From: an uncultured Bacteroidales bacterium
GTDB lineage: Bacteria; Bacteroidota; Bacteroidia; Bacteroidales; Bacteroidaceae
NCBI GenBank assembly: GCA_902774335.1
Contig: CACYHW010000003.1
Span: 124,001-188,000 of the forward strand
DNA length: 64,000 nt
Reading direction: 5' to 3'
A program made the position numbers and the translations under genes. The first letter of the stretch is position 1. Every line of letters begins with the position of its first letter. Below are positions 15,521-23,764 of this stretch, in pieces. The notes under the pieces are model-generated. The model saw only the letters and a list, made by a program, of their open reading frames with translations. It made no database searches and was not told the DNA's origin.

Positions 15521-15688
15521 ATGTCAGATAATTCAAATTTAGTTAAAGCTGCATTGAAGGGATTTGTAGCATTAGGAGCTTTAGCATTATCAGTTTTTTC
15601 ATTGGGTACATCCAAGAGAACTGCCCAAAATGCCAAGGTTGATTTTGACAACCATAGAAAGTTGACAAATAATCAGAATAAAGCCTAG
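15521..15688 (+). CDS. 55-residue single-span micro-protein in the nuclease cassette
   Basis: The ATG follows the previous micro-gene stop by six bases, and 55 codons run to TAG at 15686. One hydrophobic helix (about residues 8-28, including FVALGALALSVFSLG) is followed by a basic, Asn-rich tail. This is the layout of a small inner-membrane peptide, as seen among holin-like or type I toxin peptides and small membrane immunity proteins. Function is not established. Confidence 0.5.
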   Translation: MSDNSNLVKAALKGFVALGALALSVFSLGTSKRTAQNAKVDFDNHRKLTNNQNKA

Positions 15689-15769
15689 TATAAAAACAGG
15701 AACCGATTCCTGTTTTGTACATACAGCGTTAGTAAAAACTCGAATCAAGCAATTAAAGACTATGCAATC

Positions 15770-16432
15770 ATGGCAAAAGAAGGGAAAAGTATTTTTACAG
15801 TTATTATGTTCATACTGTTCATTGTATGTGTGATATTCGGAAATAGTCTAATCTTACATATTGAGGATTTCACTGACAACAACAACATTAGTATTTTTTT
15901 GATTCATCAAACCGAATCAATTATTAAGTTTATTGCATTGTGCCTGGCTTTTTGTGTATTATTGGCAATCATAGTATATTCTGAGATATATCTTTGCAGG
16001 AATAATAAACAATCGTGGCTTTCCATCCTTTTTATTTTTTCCGGATTATATCTATTCATTAAATCGTTTATTTTCATTGATGAACTGCTTGATATAATGT
16101 CCGAATTAGGAGAGGATGTTGATATCTTGACGATACTACCGTTTACATTAGAATCGCTGATGTTGTTAAGTGGTGTCTCGCTCTTGGTTATCGGTCTCAT
16201 CAGGTTGTATAAATATCCGATTCAATGTAATAGAAATAATGAGATTGACAAAGGTTTATTAGCCTACATCCCAGTTGGAATTGGTGCTATAGCAATATTT
16301 ATTACATCTATATACTACATAGATGAAGACATAGAATATTTCGATGCATTTATTATCTTACTGATAGCCTGTACATTTGTCATTTCCGGTCTATTACTGC
16401 GCATAGTTTCATTAATGAAAAAGAACAAATAA
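15770..16432 (+). CDS. Multi-span membrane protein, candidate cassette partner
   Basis: This 220-residue protein has about six hydrophobic helices (near residues 10-30, 50-72, 83-101, 122-145, 164-182 and 190-212) and short acidic loops (DEDIEY, SELGEDVDI). I recognise no family. The coding sequence is very A/T-rich compared with the flanking housekeeping genes. It is 81 bp after the second micro-gene and is the last gene before the tRNA-Gln region. It may be an immunity or anchoring protein of the cassette, or an unrelated passenger. Confidence 0.6.
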   Translation: MAKEGKSIFTVIMFILFIVCVIFGNSLILHIEDFTDNNNISIFLIHQTESIIKFIALCLAFCVLLAIIVYSEIYLCRNNKQSWLSILFIFSGLYLFIKSFIFIDELLDIMSELGEDVDILTILPFTLESLMLLSGVSLLVIGLIRLYKYPIQCNRNNEIDKGLLAYIPVGIGAIAIFITSIYYIDEDIEYFDAFIILLIACTFVISGLLLRIVSLMKKNK

Positions 16433-16565
16433 AATAATCACTCTATCAGCGAACACAAAGAGACCGCGGTCCCGGAGGGCCGCCCATTTCTTGGACAAGC
16501 CAAGCGTCTCCTTCGGAGCCGAGCGGCGGAGCAAATTAAAAAAAGGAAAGGGGGCGTTTCGCCCC
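16433..16565. other. Intergenic stretch with GC-rich hairpin, no gene seen
   Basis: Between the cassette and the tRNA-Gln foldback no open frame with a credible start or family is seen. It holds GC-rich segments (CGCGGTCCCGGAGGGCC, CTTCGGAGCCGAGCGGCGG) and a strong hairpin with a GGAAAGGGGGCG arm and its complement around TTT (about 16542-16571), preceded by an A-run. Confidence 0.5.
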
Positions 16566-16662
16566 CCTTTCCTGGTTCGAGTCCGGGTAGCCCGCAAAAA
16601 TAATAGGAGGCGCATTTGCGTCTCCTATTTTGCTGGGCTACCCGGACTCGAACCAGGAAAGG
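16566..16662. repeat. Foldback: inverted copy of the tRNA-Gln 3' half and its trailer
   Basis: Plus-strand bases 16566-16612 repeat, in inverted orientation, the T-arm, acceptor 3' strand and trailer of the minus-strand tRNA-Gln gene (16614-16662), including CCTGGTTCGAGTCCGGGTAG. Differences are limited to a lost A in the acceptor end, an extra TAA and one substitution. The two arms are joined by a short loop near CGCATTTGCG, giving a hairpin with arms of about 45 bp. The loop side can serve as the tRNA terminator; the tRNA-derived part of the arm is not needed for that. Confidence 0.85.
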
Positions 16663-16703
16663 CAGGACCAGAATCTGCAGTGTTACCATTACACCATAGC
16701 CCA
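16633..16703 (-). tRNA. tRNA-Gln (anticodon CTG)
   Basis: Reading the minus strand from 16703: acceptor TGGGCTA pairs with TAGCCCA, the D-arm region is TGGTGTAATGGTAAC, and the anticodon loop TTCTGGT has anticodon CTG. The T-arm is CCTGGTTCGAGTCCGGG, then the discriminator G. The last anticodon-stem pair is A-C. CCA is not encoded. It decodes CAG. It lies between the AT-rich cassette and rsfS. Confidence 0.93.
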
Positions 16704-16833
16704 GTACATTGCTCAAAAGCGGTGCAAAGATACAGCTTTTTTGTGGAACACAAACTTTTTGGCACATTTTTTGCGATATTATTCAATGAAAATAAACGTC
16801 AGCAAATCAGAATACGATTCTGACAGAATTTAG

Positions 16834-16841
16834 TATTTTTG
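16834..16841 (+). promoter_or_regulatory. -7 box TATTTTTG for rsfS-ftsH-cdsA
   Basis: Perfect TAnnTTTG match 39 bp before the rsfS ATG. No clear TTTG box at the usual upstream distance. No comparable promoter is seen between rsfS and ftsH or between ftsH and cdsA, which suggests one transcript. Confidence 0.6.
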
Positions 16842-16880
16842 CAGATAAAGTGTCATAAACCGTAAACCGCTAAAGGATAG

Positions 16881-17249
16881 ATGGCAAAAAAGAAAAAGAG
16901 AGAGAGTATTATAGAGAGCATTATTGAAGGTATTCAGGATCGCAAGGGCGAGGGTATCACAGTCGTTGACCTGACAGGCATTGAAGATACCGTATGCCGC
17001 TATTTCGTTATATGCGAGGGTGGAACACCCAACCAGACACTGGCCATAGAGGACTCTATCCGCGAGACCGTCCGCGTAAAGGAGGGACGCAAGCCCGACT
17101 ATACCGAGGGAACACGCTACGCTCACTGGATTGCCATGGACTACGGCGACGTAATGGTGCACATCTTCATCCCGGAGCTCCGCAAATTCTACGATCTGGA
17201 TCATCTCTGGGCCGATGCTGTCCTGGAAGATATCCCCAATGTGGACTGA
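16881..17249 (+). CDS. rsfS: Ribosomal silencing factor RsfS
   Basis: This 122-residue protein of the RsfS/YbeB/Iojap family shows the core pattern: VVDLTGIEDTVCRYFVICEG early on, then a YTEGTRYAHWIAMDYGDVMVHIF stretch (W-x-x-x-D-Y-G-D-V-x-V-H-x-F). It binds ribosomal protein uL14 on the 50S subunit and blocks subunit joining when nutrients are scarce. It sits 35 bp upstream of ftsH and shares its promoter, a common Bacteroidota order. Confidence 0.93.
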   Translation: MAKKKKRESIIESIIEGIQDRKGEGITVVDLTGIEDTVCRYFVICEGGTPNQTLAIEDSIRETVRVKEGRKPDYTEGTRYAHWIAMDYGDVMVHIFIPELRKFYDLDHLWADAVLEDIPNVD

Positions 17250-17284
17250 CACCTTGACATAAACATACTGACATCCGACAACCT

Positions 17285-19258
17285 ATGACAGACAACAACA
17301 AGAAAGACAACAAGCCCAAGAACGGACCAAGATTCCTGTCCTGGCTCTACATCATACTGTTCATCGGACTGGGATACATGCTTTTCAACGAAAAGGGTGC
17401 CCAGCTGAGTGGTGAGGCCACATACACCGAGTTCAAGGAGTATATGGAGAAAGGTTACGTAGACAACCTGGTGGTTTACTCCAACATGGGTACAATGGAC
17501 ATGTACCTCAAGCCCGATTCGGCTAAGTATGTGTTCGGCGACCGCGCCCAGGTGCAGATGCTTGAGCAGCCCATGATCAGCGTGGGAGTAGGCTCGCTGG
17601 AAAATCTCCAGGAGTTCATTGACTCTCTCGAGGAATCCGGACAGTTTACCGGAAATGTGGAGTACCGCAAGCGTTCGCACACCATTACCGATATAATCAT
17701 CAGCGTATTCCCCTTTGTACTGCTTGTAGTATTCTGGATTATACTGAGCAGGCGCATGGGCGGCGGAGCCGGCGGTGGCGGTGGCGTATTCAACGTAGGC
17801 AAGTCCAAGGCCCGTGTCTATGAGAAGGGGCAGGCCGACCGCGTGACCTTCAAGGACGTAGCCGGACAGGCCGAGGCCAAGACCGAGGTCGAGGAGATTG
17901 TGGAATTCCTCAAGAACCCCAAGAAATACACCGACCTGGGTGGCAAGATACCCAAGGGAGCTCTGCTGGTAGGTCCTCCGGGAACCGGTAAGACCCTGCT
18001 GGCCAAGGCAGTGGCAGGTGAGGCCGACGTACCCTTCTTCTCACTCTCCGGATCGGACTTTGTGGAGATGTTCGTGGGTGTAGGCGCATCGCGTGTACGT
18101 GACCTGTTCCGTCAGGCTAAGGAGAAATCGCCCTGCATCATATTCATCGACGAGATTGACGCCGTAGGCCGTGCCCGCGGCAAGAACCCCGCAATGGGCG
18201 GCAACGACGAACGTGAGAACACCTTGAACCAGCTGCTCACCGAGATGGACGGATTCGGCACCAACAGCGGTGTCATCATACTGGCCGCCACCAACCGTGT
18301 GGATATCCTGGACAAGGCGCTGCTGCGTGCAGGACGTTTTGACCGCCAGATACATCTGGACCTGCCCGACCTGAACGAGCGCAAGGAGGTGTTCGGAGTA
18401 CATCTTAAGAACATCAAGCTGAGCCAGAATGTCGATATAGACCTCCTGGCTCGCCAGACTCCGGGATTCTCGGGTGCCGATATAGCCAACGTATGCAACG
18501 AGGCCGCTCTGATTGCAGCCCGTCACAATAAGAAAAAGGTTGAGAGGGATGATTTCTTGGCAGCCGTAGACCGTATAGTAGGCGGTCTGGAAAAGAAGAC
18601 CAAGGTGCTCACCGCCGAGGAGAAGCGTACCATTGCCCTGCACGAGGCCGGCCACGCCACACTCTCCTGGTTCCTTGAGTACGCAAACCCGCTCATCAAG
18701 GTCACCATCGTTCCCCGCGGACGTGCGCTCGGAGCAGCCTGGTACCTGCCCGAGGAGCGTCAGATAACCACTAAGGAGCAGATGCTCGACGAGATGTGCG
18801 CCACACTTGGCGGACGTGCTGCCGAGGAGCTCTTTACCGGGCACATATCCACCGGAGCCATGAACGACCTGGAGCGTGTCACCAAGCAGGCCTACGGCAT
18901 GATAGCCTATGCCGGCATGAGCGACAAGCTGGCCAACCTGTGCTACTACAGCAGCACCGATGAGTACGCCTTCCAGAAGCCCTACTCCGACAAGACCGCC
19001 CAGGTTATCGACGAGGAGGTCAAGACCCTTATCGCCCAGCAGTATGAGCGCGGCAAGAAGATCCTGCTCGAGCATGAGGAGGGTCATCACCAGCTGGCAC
19101 AGCTGCTCATTGACCGTGAGGTGATCATGGCCGAGGATGTTGAGAAGATTTTCGGCAAACGTCCCTGGGCTTCGCGCAGCGAGGAGATTCTGGATGACAG
19201 CAAGAAGCTGTCGGAATCCGCCCCCGTTACCGAGAACAAGGATAAAGTTGAACCATAA
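17285..19258 (+). CDS. ftsH: ATP-dependent zinc metalloprotease FtsH
   Basis: This 657-residue protein has an N-terminal membrane helix (about residues 18-36), a periplasmic part to about 133, and a second helix (about 134-155). A Gly-rich linker precedes the AAA+ module, with Walker A GPPGTGKT (230-237), Walker B IIFIDEID (about 285-292) and SRH arginines in AGRFDR (about 349-354). The M41 protease domain has HEAGH (453-457). It is a hexameric inner-membrane protease that degrades misassembled membrane proteins and short-lived regulators. The short acidic C-terminal tail is unremarkable. It is followed after 11 bp by cdsA. Confidence 0.97.
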   Translation: MTDNNKKDNKPKNGPRFLSWLYIILFIGLGYMLFNEKGAQLSGEATYTEFKEYMEKGYVDNLVVYSNMGTMDMYLKPDSAKYVFGDRAQVQMLEQPMISVGVGSLENLQEFIDSLEESGQFTGNVEYRKRSHTITDIIISVFPFVLLVVFWIILSRRMGGGAGGGGGVFNVGKSKARVYEKGQADRVTFKDVAGQAEAKTEVEEIVEFLKNPKKYTDLGGKIPKGALLVGPPGTGKTLLAKAVAGEADVPFFSLSGSDFVEMFVGVGASRVRDLFRQAKEKSPCIIFIDEIDAVGRARGKNPAMGGNDERENTLNQLLTEMDGFGTNSGVIILAATNRVDILDKALLRAGRFDRQIHLDLPDLNERKEVFGVHLKNIKLSQNVDIDLLARQTPGFSGADIANVCNEAALIAARHNKKKVERDDFLAAVDRIVGGLEKKTKVLTAEEKRTIALHEAGHATLSWFLEYANPLIKVTIVPRGRALGAAWYLPEERQITTKEQMLDEMCATLGGRAAEELFTGHISTGAMNDLERVTKQAYGMIAYAGMSDKLANLCYYSSTDEYAFQKPYSDKTAQVIDEEVKTLIAQQYERGKKILLEHEEGHHQLAQLLIDREVIMAEDVEKIFGKRPWASRSEEILDDSKKLSESAPVTENKDKVEP

Positions 19259-19269
19259 ACCGTAAGCGT

Positions 19270-20112
19270 ATGAATTTCCTGACAAGGACTGTAACCGCAA
19301 TCGTATTTGCATCGGTCATGCTCTTCTGCATGCTCAAGGGTGCAGCGTGGTTCGTAGGGCTCTTCGCCCTGATAACCGTACTCAGCACTATCGAGTATAC
19401 AGGACTGGCCAACAAGCACAAGGATGCAAATACCAGCCGCCTGTGGGCTACCGTAGCCGCATTCACCTTCTATGCAGCAATAGTAGGTCTCTCTGCCGGA
19501 CAAGGCACGGCAATCCTGTTCCTGCCGTTTGTATTCACCCTCATGGTGATTATGATCCGCGAACTCTATTTCAAGAAACCGAGCCCCATAAACGACTGGG
19601 TACACACTCTCTTCCCGGTCATTTACATAGCCCTGCCCTTTGCCCTCACTTCGCTGCTGGCATTTGATGCACAGGGCCCGGATTCAGGATACAGTCCCGT
19701 CATTCCGCTCACACTCTTTGTCTTCCTGTGGTGCAATGACGTGGGCGCCTACTGCACCGGATGCACCATCGGCAAGCACAAACTGTTTGAGAGGATATCG
19801 CCCAAAAAGACATGGGAGGGTTCCATAGGCGGTGCCGTGCTCACCATGGTGGCCGCTTTCCTGCTCCACAAGTTCCTGCCCGACTGGTACAGTTTCATGC
19901 CCGTATGGGTATGGATAGGAATGGCACTGGTTGTCGTAGTGTTCGGCACATGGGGTGACCTGATAGAGTCACTCATGAAACGTGAGATGGGAATTAAGGA
20001 TTCAGGCAAGATCCTGCCCGGACACGGAGGTATGCTGGACCGTTTTGACAGCGCACTGCTGGCTATTCCGGCCACGGTAGTCTACCTGAGCTTAGTCGGC
20101 TTTTATTCCTGA
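19270..20112 (+). CDS. cdsA: Phosphatidate cytidylyltransferase CdsA
   Basis: This 280-residue inner-membrane protein has about eight spans. The CDS signature near the C-terminus is present: GDLIESLMKREMGIKDSGKI followed by LPGHGGMLDRFDS. It also has the WCNDVGAY and KKTWEGSIGG segments. It makes CDP-diacylglycerol from phosphatidate and CTP, the precursor used by PssA further along this window. The last 21 bp overlap the end of lpxB on the other strand. Confidence 0.96.
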   Translation: MNFLTRTVTAIVFASVMLFCMLKGAAWFVGLFALITVLSTIEYTGLANKHKDANTSRLWATVAAFTFYAAIVGLSAGQGTAILFLPFVFTLMVIMIRELYFKKPSPINDWVHTLFPVIYIALPFALTSLLAFDAQGPDSGYSPVIPLTLFVFLWCNDVGAYCTGCTIGKHKLFERISPKKTWEGSIGGAVLTMVAAFLLHKFLPDWYSFMPVWVWIGMALVVVVFGTWGDLIESLMKREMGIKDSGKILPGHGGMLDRFDSALLAIPATVVYLSLVGFYS

Positions 20113-21222
20113 CAACAGCCCTACAATCTGCTTTGCGGCACGGTCGGGAGCTCCGGCCGGGCCTAGAATTGTTTTCATCTGGTTGTAACCCTCCAGCTGC
20201 ATGCGGCGCTCTATGGAGTTGGAGAGCAGTGGAGTAAGGTGCTCCTTGACGTTCTGCGCGGTCATGTCGTTACCCAACAGCTCGGGAACAACCTCCGAGA
20301 AGGAGACCAGATTGACCAGAGATACGAACTTGACCTTGATGAACAGCTTCTTGAATATCAGGGCGGCCAGACCTGCGGGAACCTTGTAACATACCACCTG
20401 AGGCACGTCAAAGAGTGCTGTCTCAAGAGTGGCCGTGCCCGAAGTCACCAGAGCGGCATAGGCCGATTCAAGCACGCCGAAAGTATTTCCGTAAACCTTC
20501 TCCACATCGGCACTGCCTATGATGGAATCATAGAACTCAGGCTCTATGCCCGATGCGCAGGCTATAACCGGACGGATGCAGTCGATGTCCTTGATGGACT
20601 CCAGCATTATGGGCAGGTTGCGGGTTATCTCCTGACGGCGGCTGCCTGCCAGGATGGCTATGATGCGACGGCCGTCATCCTCAAGCGCCGGCTTGCGGTT
20701 TTTATCGGCCTTATAGGCTGTAATCTCGTCCACGCTGGGGTTGCCCACGTAGTTGATCGAATAGCGGTGACGCCTGAAGTAATCCACCTCGAAAGGCAGG
20801 ATGGAGAACATGGAATCCACGTTACGGCGAATGCTGCGGATTCGCCAGCTCTTCCACGCCCAGACCTTGGGTGCTATGTAGTAGTAAACGGGAATTCCAA
20901 GCTTGTTGTGAACCTTCTTGGCAAGTGAGAGATTGAAACCCGGATAATCCACCAGGATCACTGCATCGGGTTTCCACTGCGCAATATCCCTGAAGCACAG
21001 GCGTGCGCCTCCAAGGATTGTTCCCAGATGAGTCAGGACGGGCAAGAAGCCCATGTAGGCCAACTCGCGGTAGTGCTTGACAAGCGTACCGCCGGCTGCC
21101 TGCATCATGTCACCTCCAAAACAGCGGAATCGGGCGGAGGGATCCGCCTGAACTATTGATCTCATCAGATTGGAGGCATGAAGATCACCCGATGCCTCCC
21201 CGGCCACAACGTAGTATTTCAT
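20092..21222 (-). CDS. lpxB: Lipid-A-disaccharide synthase LpxB
   Basis: The ATG at 21222 gives 376 residues starting MKYYVVAGEASGDLHASNL, the standard LpxB N-terminus; the frame is open 23 codons further upstream, but that part has no family match. The glycosyltransferase fold shows VDYPGFNLSLAKK, YYIAPKVWAWK, ILAGSRRQEI and the late VTSGTATLETAL loop. It joins UDP-diacylglucosamine and lipid X to make the lipid A disaccharide at the inner membrane. It is convergent with, and overlaps by 21 bp, cdsA. Confidence 0.95.
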   Translation of the reverse strand: MKYYVVAGEASGDLHASNLMRSIVQADPSARFRCFGGDMMQAAGGTLVKHYRELAYMGFLPVLTHLGTILGGARLCFRDIAQWKPDAVILVDYPGFNLSLAKKVHNKLGIPVYYYIAPKVWAWKSWRIRSIRRNVDSMFSILPFEVDYFRRHRYSINYVGNPSVDEITAYKADKNRKPALEDDGRRIIAILAGSRRQEITRNLPIMLESIKDIDCIRPVIACASGIEPEFYDSIIGSADVEKVYGNTFGVLESAYAALVTSGTATLETALFDVPQVVCYKVPAGLAALIFKKLFIKVKFVSLVNLVSFSEVVPELLGNDMTAQNVKEHLTPLLSNSIERRMQLEGYNQMKTILGPAGAPDRAAKQIVGLLSGIKAD

Positions 21223-21310
21223 CTGAGCAGTTTTGCAGATGTCAAAATTACTATATTTTTCCCATATCCCGATTTTTTGCAGTAACTTCACACCCTAAAA
21301 TAGTTAACGT

Positions 21311-22075
21311 ATGGGAAAAATCATTGCATTAGCTAATCAGAAGGGTGGCGTAGGCAAGACTACAACCACTATAAACCTGGCCGCTTCACTCGCCACATTG
21401 GAGAAAAAGGTTCTTGTTGTCGACGCCGACCCGCAGGCAAACGCCTCATCGGGACTGGGCATAGACATCCAGTCGCTCAAATGCACCGTGTATGAGTGCC
21501 TGGTCAACGGCAATGACCCGCACGAGGCTATCATCAAGGCCTGCATTGACGGACTCTATGTACTCCCTTCCCATATCGACCTGGTAGGTGCCGAGCTTGA
21601 GCTCATGAACATGGAGAGCCGCGAGACCGTGATGAAGAAGATGCTCGGCGGAATCAAGGACGAGTTTGACTACATCCTGATTGACTGCTCACCTTCGCTG
21701 GGACTCATCACCGTCAACTCGCTTACCGCAGCCGACTCCATAATCATTCCCGTACAATGCGAGTACTTTGCGCTGGAGGGCATAAGCAAGCTCCTCAACA
21801 CCATACGTATAATCAAGACCAAACTCAATACCGCACTTGACATAGAGGGCTTCCTGCTCACCATGTATGACTCACGTCTGCGTCTGAGCAACCAGATCTA
21901 CGATGAGATCAAGAAGCACTTCCAGGAGCTGGTATTCGACACCATCATATCCCGAAACGTCAAACTGAGCGAGGCTCCCAGCTACGGACTGCCGGCCATA
22001 CTCTACGATGCAGAATCAAAGGGTGCCAAGAACTATCTGGCACTGGCTCAGGAGATACTTAAAAAGAACGAGTAA
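21311..22075 (+). CDS. parA: Chromosome partitioning ATPase ParA (Soj)
   Basis: This 254-residue deviant Walker ATPase has the motif KGGVGKTTT near the N-terminus, VVDADPQANAS, and DYILIDCSPSLGL. Length and lack of an N-terminal DNA-binding domain mark the chromosomal ParA/Soj type. With ParB, encoded one base downstream, it moves the origin region after replication. No parS palindrome (GTTTCACGTGAAAC-like) was found in the window by eye. Confidence 0.96.
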   Translation: MGKIIALANQKGGVGKTTTTINLAASLATLEKKVLVVDADPQANASSGLGIDIQSLKCTVYECLVNGNDPHEAIIKACIDGLYVLPSHIDLVGAELELMNMESRETVMKKMLGGIKDEFDYILIDCSPSLGLITVNSLTAADSIIIPVQCEYFALEGISKLLNTIRIIKTKLNTALDIEGFLLTMYDSRLRLSNQIYDEIKKHFQELVFDTIISRNVKLSEAPSYGLPAILYDAESKGAKNYLALAQEILKKNE

Positions 22076-22076
22076 C

Positions 22077-22943
22077 ATGACACCTCCCAAGAAATCGGCA
22101 CTGGGCCGCGGCCTGGATGCCCTTATATCAACAGATTTAGTCAAGACACAGGGCTCCTCGTCCATCAACGAGGTTCCGATAGACCAGATACACGCCAATC
22201 CCGACCAGCCGCGCCGCGACTTTGACCCCGAGAGCCTTCAGGAACTCTCCGACTCAATACGCGAGATAGGCATCATCCAGCCCATCACGCTGCGTAAGGT
22301 CAAGGAGGCCGATTACCAGATCATAGCCGGTGAGCGCCGTTACCGCGCCAGTGTAATGGCAGGCCTCAAGAGCATACCCGCCTATATCCGTACGGCCGAT
22401 GACGAGAACGTGATGGCCATGGCCCTTATCGAGAACATACAGCGTGAGGACCTGAACTCAATGGAAGTTGCGCTGGCATGCCAGAACCTCCTTGAGGTAT
22501 ATGACATGACCCAGGAGCAGCTCAGCTCACGCATAGGCAAGAAGCGCGCCACCATAGCCAACTACATACGTCTGCTCAAGCTTCCCGCCGAGATTCAGGT
22601 GGCACTCAAGAACAAGCAGATCGACATGGGACACGCCCGCGCCCTGCTGGCTGTGGACGATCCCATCAAACAGCTCCAGCTGTTCCACGAGCTCACCAAG
22701 CACGGATATTCCGTACGTATGGTCGAGGACAAGGCACGTCAGATGAACGACAGCAAGCCGCAGGCCCGCAAAAAGAGCTCAGACGATGCGCTGGCACCTC
22801 TGGCCGGACAGCTCTCCAAGTTCCTGGGAGCACCGGTCAAGCTTAAGACATCGGCCACAGGAAAGGGAAGCATAAGCATATCATTCCGCAACGAGGATGA
22901 ACTGGCACGTATAATGCAAATGTTTGACCGACTCAAGAAATGA
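22077..22943 (+). CDS. parB: Chromosome partitioning protein ParB
   Basis: The ATG at 22077, one base after the parA stop, gives 288 residues starting MTPPKKSALGRGLDALI, the usual ParB N-terminus. The CTPase/N-terminal domain has the GERRYRAS motif and the ENIQREDLN segment. A helix-turn-helix domain (QLSSRIGKKRATIANYIRLLKLP) and a C-terminal dimerisation segment follow. It binds parS and spreads along DNA as a CTP-dependent clamp. The stop overlaps the start of the next gene (ATGA, 22940-22943). Confidence 0.96.
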   Translation: MTPPKKSALGRGLDALISTDLVKTQGSSSINEVPIDQIHANPDQPRRDFDPESLQELSDSIREIGIIQPITLRKVKEADYQIIAGERRYRASVMAGLKSIPAYIRTADDENVMAMALIENIQREDLNSMEVALACQNLLEVYDMTQEQLSSRIGKKRATIANYIRLLKLPAEIQVALKNKQIDMGHARALLAVDDPIKQLQLFHELTKHGYSVRMVEDKARQMNDSKPQARKKSSDDALAPLAGQLSKFLGAPVKLKTSATGKGSISISFRNEDELARIMQMFDRLKK

Positions 22944-23764
22944 CCATACGCCACGGATTCATAAAAGCAGTTCTGATTGCCGTAACGGCAGCGATGACAG
23001 CCCTCACGGCTCAGGCACAGGTCCCCGGCCGCTACCAGATCCAGGAGGACTCACTCAGAACCGCGCGTATGGACAGCATCTACCGTTCCCTGAACGACAC
23101 GGCCAACTGGCAGCGTGAGATGGACTTTGTAAGGAGCCTTGAGTTCGTACAAGCCAATGACTCCGACCTTGTAAAAGAGAGTCCGGAGAAGAGCGCCGCC
23201 GGCAAACGCAAGCGCCCCAAATGGAAGGAACAGGAGCGTCAGGCCATATCCGACATCAACCTCAAGGCATCGGTCTGGGAACCTGAGCCCCGCATGGCGG
23301 TCTGGCTCTCCCTGCTCGTACCGGGAGGCGGACAGATTTACAACCGCAAATACTGGAAACTGCCTATAGTCTATGGAGGCTACGTAGGCTGTATCTACGC
23401 GCTCACTTGGAACCAGTCCACATATACCGACTACCAGAACGCCTATGTGGATATCATGGACAACGACCCCAACACCAAGAGTTACGAGGATTTCCTGCCG
23501 CCGCACTATGAGATAGACACCAGCATGGAAGACTGGCTCAAGGATGTCTTCAAGCAGAGAAAGAACAAATACCGCCGATACCGCGACCTGAGCATATTCG
23601 CATTTGCAGGCATGTACATATTCGCAGCCATCGATGCATATGTTGATGCCGAACTGTCGCATTTTGACATATCAAGCAACCTGAGCCTCAGGCTTGAACC
23701 CAATTTCATGATTGACCACGTAGGAGCCCCCACCGCGGGTTTCTCATTAGCACTAAGCTTCTGA
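22940..23764 (+). CDS. DUF5683 envelope protein
   Basis: This 274-residue protein has a signal peptide (about residues 1-27, ending ALTAQAQ), a charged low-complexity part, and then the DUF5683 core. The core starts at about residue 110 with RMAVWLSLLVPGGGQIYNRKYWK and includes two or three hydrophobic helices and FAGMYIFAAIDAYVDAELSHFD. It ends in aromatic strands (GFSLALSF). The order parA-parB-DUF5683-lytic transglycosylase-rel is, to my knowledge, common in Bacteroidales, but the DUF5683 function is not known. Translationally coupled to parB by ATGA. Confidence 0.85.
   Translation: MTIRHGFIKAVLIAVTAAMTALTAQAQVPGRYQIQEDSLRTARMDSIYRSLNDTANWQREMDFVRSLEFVQANDSDLVKESPEKSAAGKRKRPKWKEQERQAISDINLKASVWEPEPRMAVWLSLLVPGGGQIYNRKYWKLPIVYGGYVGCIYALTWNQSTYTDYQNAYVDIMDNDPNTKSYEDFLPPHYEIDTSMEDWLKDVFKQRKNKYRRYRDLSIFAFAGMYIFAAIDAYVDAELSHFDISSNLSLRLEPNFMIDHVGAPTAGFSLALSF

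Noticed and set aside
16566-16703. Classical att site of an integrative element at tRNA-Gln
   Set aside because: The repeated tRNA end is inverted and adjacent, not a direct repeat at the far side of an island, and no integrase is seen. A scar remains possible and is reported as a finding.
16491-16833. Overlapping short frames across the tRNA-Gln foldback
   Set aside because: They run through the tRNA and its inverted copy; the protein-like repeats come from the inverted DNA repeat.
18041-19312. 423-residue open frame antisense to ftsH
   Set aside because: It lies wholly opposite a certain gene; long antisense frames here follow from codon bias. No start context, domain or promoter.
21311-22943. 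Plasmid-type parAB
   Set aside because: Protein lengths, the ParB type and flanking housekeeping genes fit chromosomal parAB; no plasmid replication gene nearby.
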